The position numbers and the translations under genes were made by a program. This document shows positions 58,823-64,000 of a stretch of DNA of 64,000 nucleotides, piece by piece (within the stretch, counting starts at the first letter, position 1; each line of letters begins with the position of its first letter). Under the pieces are notes generated by a model that was given only the letters and a program-made list of their open reading frames with translations, searched no databases and was not told the DNA's origin. This DNA is from UBA3871 sp002392265 (GTDB lineage: Bacteria > Bacillota > Clostridia > Peptostreptococcales > Anaerovoracaceae). The stretch is from contig CAMOGS010000020.1 of assembly GCA_946614255.1 (NCBI GenBank), forward strand, positions 35,490 to 99,489. The letters are read 5' to 3'.

Positions 58823-59051
58823 TCTTTCGCATGCGAGGCGTCCGAGCGAAAGGACGGGAAATTTCAGGAATTTTTCGGGGATTTTCAGGGATTTCTAGTG
58901 TGCCGTCCGGGTCGGGACACGTCGGGACACAAGATAAAGTGCTTTCGAAATTTTTAATTTTTTTTGAAGTTTGGCACGCTTTTTGCAAGTATAATAGATG
59001 TGACGATATGTCAGTAATTAAAATTAATTTTATATTTAGGAGGACACTAAT
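58800..59051. other. kdd promoter region
   Basis: Contains the activator palindrome, a tandem GTCGGGACAC pair (58910-58929) and the sigma-54 promoter. No gene. Confidence 0.7.
58972..58987 (+). promoter_or_regulatory. Sigma-54 (-24/-12) promoter of kdd-kamABC
   Basis: TGGCACGCTTTTTGCA matches the consensus exactly; transcription would start near 58998, 54 bases before kdd. Confidence 0.93.
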
Positions 59052-60116
59052 ATGCAGAAAAAAGGATGCCCTTACGGCACACACAGAGTTATTTCCCCAA
59101 AGGGTGTACTGCCACAGCCGGCAGACAAGATTGACAACACAATGGAAATCTATGATAACGAAGTACTTATCGATGTTAAGACTTTAAACATAGACTCCGC
59201 TTCCTTCACAGAAATCGTAAAGAGAGTTCTTGACAAGAAGCCTGCAGAAGTAACAACTCAGGAAGAAATGGACAAGATCGGCGCAAAGATGAAGGAAATC
59301 GTTGCAAATGCCGGCAAGCACAAGAACCCATGGACAGGTTCCGGCGGAATGCTCCTCGGTACTGTAGAGCAGATTGGTGAAAACTACAAGGGCGACCTCA
59401 AGGTTGGTGACAAGATTGCTACTCTCGTATCCCTTTCACTGACTCCACTCAGAATCGACGAAATCATCGCTATGAGACCTGCTATCGACCAGGTTGACAT
59501 CAAGGGTAAGGCTATCCTCTTCCAGAGCGGTATCTATGGAAAGATTCCTTCAGATATGCCTGAAAAGACAGCTCTTTCCGCACTCGACGTTGCAGGTGCT
59601 CCTGCACAGGCTGCAAAGCTCTGCCAGCTGAACCAGAAGGTTCTCGTTATCGGTGGCGGCGGCAAGTCCGGTCTTCTCTGCCTCTATGAAGCAAAGAAGA
59701 GAGTTGGCGTTGACGGTCTCGTAGTTTGCGCAGCAGGCTCACAGAAGTCCGAAGACAGAGCTCGTTCTCTCAATCTCGCTGACGAATACTTCCACATGGA
59801 CGCTACAGATGCAGTAGGAATGTACAACAAGGCTATGGAACTCACTAACGGCGAACTCTTTGACGTAGTTATCAACTGCGTATCCATCGAGAACACTGAA
59901 ATGGGTTCAATCCTCTCCTGCAAGGACGACGGTACAGTTTACTTCTTCTCAATGGCTACTTCCTTCACAAAGGCAGCACTCGGTGCTGAGGGCGTAGGCA
60001 AGGACGTAAACATGATCATCGGAAACGGCTACACAAAGAACCATGCAGACGTTACTCTTCAGTGCCTGAGAGAGAACGAAGGTCTCAGAAAGCTCTTCGA
60101 AGAGATGTATGCATAG
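59052..60116 (+). CDS. kdd: L-erythro-3,5-diaminohexanoate dehydrogenase
   Basis: Oxidatively deaminates 3,5-diaminohexanoate to 5-amino-3-oxohexanoate with NAD+. 354 aa; opening KKGCPYGTHRVISPKGVLPQPADKID and AALDVAGAPAQ-like segment ALSALDVAGAPAQAAKLCQ are hallmarks. The Rossmann loop VIGGGGKSGLLCLYEAKK (~residue 200) is intact, unlike in the regulator's paralogous domain. TTAGGAGGACACTAAT precedes the start. Codon use is strongly biased to C-ending codons, as in highly expressed genes. Confidence 0.94.
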   Translation: MQKKGCPYGTHRVISPKGVLPQPADKIDNTMEIYDNEVLIDVKTLNIDSASFTEIVKRVLDKKPAEVTTQEEMDKIGAKMKEIVANAGKHKNPWTGSGGMLLGTVEQIGENYKGDLKVGDKIATLVSLSLTPLRIDEIIAMRPAIDQVDIKGKAILFQSGIYGKIPSDMPEKTALSALDVAGAPAQAAKLCQLNQKVLVIGGGGKSGLLCLYEAKKRVGVDGLVVCAAGSQKSEDRARSLNLADEYFHMDATDAVGMYNKAMELTNGELFDVVINCVSIENTEMGSILSCKDDGTVYFFSMATSFTKAALGAEGVGKDVNMIIGNGYTKNHADVTLQCLRENEGLRKLFEEMYA

Positions 60117-60126
60117 CCCAAACAAG

Positions 60127-60180
60127 CCAACTAACGATTTATACAACCAACTAACGATTTAACAACCAACTAACGATTAA
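60127..60180 (+). repeat. Tandem CCAACTAACGATT repeats between kdd and kamA
   Basis: CCAACTAACGATTTATACAA (60127-60146), CCAACTAACGATTTAACAA (60147-60165) and CCAACTAACGATTAA (60166-60180). The following TATTTAACAACTAACAAACA also occurs, slightly altered, in the kal leader on the minus strand (56525-56551). Confidence 0.85.
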
Positions 60181-60251
60181 CGAAACTATTTAACAACTAA
60201 CAAACATACAAAAAATCTGAAGCAAATACATTTCAGAAAAGGAGAAATTAA

Positions 60252-61520
60252 ATGGCTACAAGAAATTGGAAAGATATTCCGTATTTCAAGAATGTAACCG
60301 ATGCACAGTGGAATGACTGGCATTGGCAGGTTGAAAACAGACTCACTACCGTAGAGCAGATCGAGCAGGTTGTAAACCTCACTGACGAAGAGAGAAAGCA
60401 GATCAAAGAAGGCGGCTTCCGTGTTGGAATCACTCCTTACTATGCATCTCTGATGGATCCTGACGATCCACACTGCCCTGTAAGAATGCAGGCAGTTCCT
60501 GTTGCAGCAGAATCCCACAGATCATGCGCTGACATGCTTGACCCTCTCCACGAGGATGAAGACTCCCCGGCACCGGGACTTACTCACACATATCCTGACA
60601 GAGTACTCCTCCTGTTAACAGACAAGTGCTCAATGTACTGCAGACACTGCACACGTCGTAGACTTGCAGGTGAAACTGACGGTGCAAGAAGCCGCGAAGA
60701 CATCGATGCATGCCTCGCATACATCAGAAAGACTCCTCAGGTAAGAGACGTCCTTCTTTCCGGCGGTGACGCACTTCTCGTTGAAGACGACACTCTCGAA
60801 TATGTAATCTCCGAGCTTCGCAAGATCGAACACGTTGAAATCGTAAGACTCGGTTCGAGAACACCGGTTGTACTTCCTCAGAGAATTACTCCTGAGCTCG
60901 TTAACATGCTCAAGAAGTATCACCCAATCTGGCTCAACACTCATTTCAACCATCCAAAGGAAATGACAGAGACATCGGCTGCTGCTTGCGCAAGACTCGC
61001 AGACGCAGGTATTCCTCTCGGAAACCAGTCCGTACTGCTCAGAGGCGTTAACGACGATGTACATGTAATGAGAAACGTCGTTCACTTACTCGTAAAGAAC
61101 AGAGTTCGTCCTTAGTACATCTATCAGTGCGACCTATCACTCGGTATCGAGCACTTCAGAACACCGGTATCCAAGGGTATCGAAATTATCGAAGGTCTCC
61201 GTGGCCACACTTCCGGTTATGCAGTTCCTACATTCGTAGTAGACGCTCCGGGCGGCGGCGGAAAGACTCCGGTAATGCCACAGTATGTAATTTCACAGAA
61301 TGCTGACAGAATCGTTCTGAGAAACTACGAAGGCGTTATCACAACATACACAGAACCACATCTTCCACCACTCCAGTGCTCTTACGAGAACTGCAAGACA
61401 ACTCCTGAAAACTACAAGTATGAAGGCGTTTGCGGACTTCTCCAGGGCGACAAGCTCTCCATGGAGCCTGCTCAGCTCGCAAGACATGAGAGAAACAAGA
61501 AGAGAATGGAAAACAAATAA
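60252..61520 (+). pseudogene. kamA: L-lysine 2,3-aminomutase KamA, frame interrupted by in-frame TAG
   Basis: Radical SAM/PLP enzyme that converts L-lysine to L-beta-lysine, first step of the pathway. The full frame is 422 codons, matching the usual ~416 aa. The 4Fe-4S motif CSMYCRHC (Cys 126, 130, 133) lies before the TAG at codon 288; the substrate-binding Asp in IYQCD (294), Asp331 and the PLP lysine of DAPGGGGK (338) lie after it. Everything beyond TAG continues in frame with perfect family sequence to ENK-TAA at 61520. Termination would leave an inactive 287-aa product. Either a real nonsense mutation, a base error, or recoding. The gene body shows no other decay. AAAAGGAGAAATTAA precedes the start. 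Confidence 0.9.
61113..61115 (+). other. In-frame TAG codon in kamA
   Basis: Reads CGT CCT TAG TAC ATC TAT CAG TGC GAC; the family has RPYYIYxCD, so TAG occupies a tyrosine position, one base from TAC or TAT. Confidence 0.95.
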
Positions 61521-61537
61521 AGCATTAAGGAATTTTT

Positions 61538-62548
61538 ATGGGCTTTCTATACGATCTGGCAAAACAATATAAAACCGTCTCCATTGTCGGTATGGCCAAA
61601 AACGCCGGAAAAACCACCGCACTGAACTACTTCATCGAAGAGTCCATGGACGAGGGGCTTCGGCTGGGGATTACCTCAACGGGCAGAGACGGAGAAAGTA
61701 CAGACCTTGTAACAAGTACCGAAAAACCTAGAGTATTCCTGGAGACGGACACAATCGTGTCCGTCCCCACGGAGCTTTATGACCTGGCCGAAGCGGGGCT
61801 GGAAATCCTGAGGATGACCAAATACCCGACGGCGCTCGGTGACTTGATGCTTTGCAGAGTCGCAGACAGCGGCTATGTACAGATTGCAGGACCGCTTACC
61901 GTGCAGGCGCACAAAGAGATGTGCAAAGACATGTTCGAGCTCGGAGCGGAGCTTGTAATAATCGATGGAGCCATCGACAGAAAGTCGATAGCCGCACCGG
62001 AAACTTCGGATGCGATTATACTGTCCACCGGAGCGACCATTTCGCGCAGCATGAAGGTAGTGGCCGAAGAAACAGCGCATATAGTTAATCTTTACCGTTT
62101 GCCGATTTTGGAGAATGAAGAGGTGCGTCAGCAGCTCCGAGACTGCGATTCCGGCATTTGTCTTGTAAAGAAAGGCGAAGTTGTGGAGCTGAATCTTAAA
62201 ACCGGTCTCTCCGCAAGCAGACATATCGACAGCGCCATCGATGATGACACAGAGTTTATTTATGTGCCGGGAGCGCTCACGGACAGCGTGATAGCGGACA
62301 TTTCCCCGGCGAAATTAAAAAGGGTACCCCTGGTGCTAAAGGATCCGACAAAAATCTTTATCAGCAGCATCAACTGGGGCAGACTTTGTAAACGAGGGCT
62401 ACAGCCTTTCGTGCTGGACAATATAAAGGTAGCTGCCGTAACGGTAAATCCGTATGCGCCGCAGGGCTATGTGTTTGACCACAAGGCTCTGCTTGAAACG
62501 GTGCAGGAAGCTATCCCCGATGTTCCGGTAATAGACGTGAAACTATAG
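61538..62548 (+). CDS. kamB: Lysine 5,6-aminomutase reactivase subunit KamB
   Basis: 336 aa. P-loop near the N-terminus (VGMAKNAGKTTALNYFIEE) with a downstream ELVIIDGAIDR acidic strand. Together with KamC it is thought to remove damaged cobalamin from beta-lysine 5,6-aminomutase and restore activity; in related genomes the pair sits in the kam cluster, as here. Short gap (17 bases) after kamA and 15 bases before kamC. The aminomutase itself (kamDE) is presumably just outside the window. Confidence 0.82.
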   Translation: MGFLYDLAKQYKTVSIVGMAKNAGKTTALNYFIEESMDEGLRLGITSTGRDGESTDLVTSTEKPRVFLETDTIVSVPTELYDLAEAGLEILRMTKYPTALGDLMLCRVADSGYVQIAGPLTVQAHKEMCKDMFELGAELVIIDGAIDRKSIAAPETSDAIILSTGATISRSMKVVAEETAHIVNLYRLPILENEEVRQQLRDCDSGICLVKKGEVVELNLKTGLSASRHIDSAIDDDTEFIYVPGALTDSVIADISPAKLKRVPLVLKDPTKIFISSINWGRLCKRGLQPFVLDNIKVAAVTVNPYAPQGYVFDHKALLETVQEAIPDVPVIDVKL

Positions 62549-62563
62549 TAAAGGAGTATGGCC

Positions 62564-64000
62564 ATGGCTAATTTGCGACTGGCAAATGTTAAGACGCGAA
62601 AAGAGACGGGACTGGATTATGTAGCAGGTCTTATCAATGTGCAGACGCCATACGGAACCAAAGAACTCCAGGGAATGAAGCCGTTTTTTCCGGGCATGGA
62701 AGGCGAGCTTCGCGCAGAGCTTGAGAAAACAGAAAAGCTGATTGAGCTGATAAAGGCGAAACCCACAGGTGTGGAAAAGCTTTTGGAAGTGTTCATGCTG
62801 ATGAAGGATTTCAGCTTTATTATAGAGCGAAGCGCAAAAGAAACCTTGACGGTTGTAGAGCTTTACGAAGTAAAGAACATGATGATCCAGACAGAAAAGC
62901 TGGAGAAGTTCCTGGAGGCAAACAAAGAATACATTTCGGATGATTTCTTCCTGAATGATACAACGGCACTTTTGAATTTGCTGGATCCGGAGCAAAGCCG
63001 AATCAATACCTTTTATATCTATGACAGCTTTTCGGAAAAACTGGCAGGGCTGCGAAAGAAAAAAAGAGAATTTGAGATTGCAATCCGCAAGGAGCAAAAG
63101 GAACTCCGCGAGGAGCTAAAAGAAAAATATGACATAATCCTCACCCCGAAGTTTGAGATTTCCGTTCAGCTTTCAAACAAAGCGCTGATGGAAAAATGCG
63201 CATCGCTCGCCGAGCTCGAGCAGACCGCACAGGACTATATGTCCGCAACCTTCGGACTGAAGCCGACGCCTGAAGTTTTCGAGCTGCAGCGCGGGATGGA
63301 AGATGTCAACATGGAAATAGAACAGGAGGAAGAATCCGTCAGAAAGGGTCTTTCCGTAAAGATTTCCGAGTATGCAGAGCCAATAATGGAAAACTGCAGC
63401 AGAATCGGAAAGCTGGACTTCCACATTGCAAAGGCTTATTTCTCGATCGACCACAAATGTGTCGCCCCTGAAATCGTAGAGGAGCACATAGTGGAGTTTG
63501 AGGACGGACGTCACATACAGGTGGAGGACATTCTTCGCGAAAAGGGCAAGGAATACTGCCCGGTCAGCATAAGTCTGAAAGAGGGCGTCACCTGCATTAC
63601 AGGCGCGAACATGGGCGGCAAGACCATTTCGCTCAAGCTTGTCGGACTGGTGGCAATACTTACGCAGTACGGCTTTTTCGTGCCGTGCAGGTCTGCGAAG
63701 GTGGGCCTTTCAAACTACATGCAGATACTGATTGGCGACAGTCAGTCGGTGGAGCGCGGACTATCCAGCTTCGGCTCGGAGATGGAGGAGCTGAAGGAGA
63801 TTCTCGACAACAGCGGCGACCGCTCGCTTATTCTTGTCGATGAAATCGCCAGCGGCACAAATCCGCTCGAGGCGACGGCTCTTACGCGGGCTATAGTGGA
63901 CTACCTCAAGGTAAAGCCTTATATCGTGCTGATGACTACCCACTTCGAAGCAGTGACTCTCGGAGATGTGGTGAATCTGCAGGTTGTGGGCCTTGCGGGA
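62564..64000 (+). CDS. kamC: MutS-related reactivase ATPase KamC, 3' end outside window
   Basis: 479 codons are present and the frame is open at the window end. N-terminal two thirds are helical (coiled region RKKKREFEIAIRKEQKELREELKEKY around residues 165-190). The MutS-type ATPase core follows, with Walker A ITGANMGGKTISLKLVG (~residue 345), SSFGSEMEELKEIL, Walker B LILVDEIASGTNPLEA and MTTHFEAVTLGD. It lacks the mismatch-recognition domain of MutS. Start ATG 62564 has AAGGAG 8 bases upstream; an ATG at 62558 is in frame but too close to it. Confidence 0.87.
   Translation, partial: MANLRLANVKTRKETGLDYVAGLINVQTPYGTKELQGMKPFFPGMEGELRAELEKTEKLIELIKAKPTGVEKLLEVFMLMKDFSFIIERSAKETLTVVELYEVKNMMIQTEKLEKFLEANKEYISDDFFLNDTTALLNLLDPEQSRINTFYIYDSFSEKLAGLRKKKREFEIAIRKEQKELREELKEKYDIILTPKFEISVQLSNKALMEKCASLAELEQTAQDYMSATFGLKPTPEVFELQRGMEDVNMEIEQEEESVRKGLSVKISEYAEPIMENCSRIGKLDFHIAKAYFSIDHKCVAPEIVEEHIVEFEDGRHIQVEDILREKGKEYCPVSISLKEGVTCITGANMGGKTISLKLVGLVAILTQYGFFVPCRSAKVGLSNYMQILIGDSQSVERGLSSFGSEMEELKEILDNSGDRSLILVDEIASGTNPLEATALTRAIVDYLKVKPYIVLMTTHFEAVTLGDVVNLQVVGLAG

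Noticed and set aside
58818..59187. Open frames of 88 and 118 codons across the kdd promoter region
   Set aside because: Neither has a ribosome site or recognisable product, and both overlap the sigma-54 promoter or the kdd start.
61113..61115. Pyrrolysine insertion at the kamA TAG
   Set aside because: The family residue is tyrosine, not lysine, TAG is used as a normal stop in this window, and no pyl gene is present here. Not excluded for the whole genome.
60252..61520. kamA broken by a frameshift
   Set aside because: The frame is unchanged on both sides of the stop; only one codon differs from the family pattern.

Overview
The window reads as a chromosomal segment of an anaerobic, amino-acid-fermenting member of the Firmicutes (class Clostridia; a relative of Anaerovoracaceae or Peptostreptococcales is my guess from gene content, not a measurement). 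Supporting signs are strong AGGAGG-type ribosome sites, sigma-A style promoters, an F-type ATP synthase operon in clostridial order, ScpAB, an S41 protease, a GNAT/PhzF/DMT background and, at the right end, genes for lysine fermentation through 3,5-diaminohexanoate. No rRNA, tRNA, CRISPR array or transposase gene was recognised.

Layout. 1-12.6 kb: serS (5' end outside the window), a PLP-dependent Orn/Lys/Arg decarboxylase, a BtuCDF/FecBCD-type metal-chelate ABC importer followed by an FmdE-domain protein, tadA, a membrane-anchored Ig-like protein, ispE, a GntR/FCD regulator, ddl, a DUF1934 protein and a C-terminal processing protease. 12.6-20 kb: a DUF1846/UPF0371 gene behind a leader peptide and an intrinsic terminator, a prepilin peptidase, a second GntR regulator, truA, dCMP deaminase and two genes for undecaprenyl-linked sugar synthesis (WecA/TagO-like and WecB). 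20-26.7 kb: the atp operon. 26.8-29 kb: an aminotransferase and a double-GNAT protein.

29-36.3 kb is an AT-richer accessory stretch. It holds a DUF4143 AAA ATPase preceded by three 33-bp direct repeats, then a cassette bounded by two roughly 160-bp inverted repeats. Each repeat carries a terminator for the outside gene and an identical ECF-type promoter pointing inward. Inside are an ECF sigma factor, its membrane anti-sigma factor (DUF4367-like), a LytR-CpsA-Psr protein and four secreted or membrane proteins that I do not recognise.

36.3-47.4 kb: trmO, an aminotransferase, a polar amino-acid ABC importer, PhzF, a divergent hisS, scpAB, a DMT transporter and a secreted lytic transglycosylase. 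47.6-56 kb: an XpaC-TelA-LemA-like-TPM cluster running into a metallo-beta-lactamase-fold protein, a GAF/HD-GYP protein, a CHASE2 adenylate cyclase and an RsuA/RluB pseudouridine synthase.

56.1-64 kb is the lysine fermentation locus: kal (divergent), a sigma-54 activator whose sensory half is a Kdd paralogue, kdd, kamA, kamB and kamC (cut by the window end). Two exact -24/-12 promoters (kal and kdd) and GAACC-N6-GGTTC palindromes define a plausible closed circuit. The kamA reading frame carries an in-frame TAG where the family has tyrosine, upstream of the PLP lysine. A family of GGGGACAGGCACC-type palindromic repeats is scattered at five intergenic sites.
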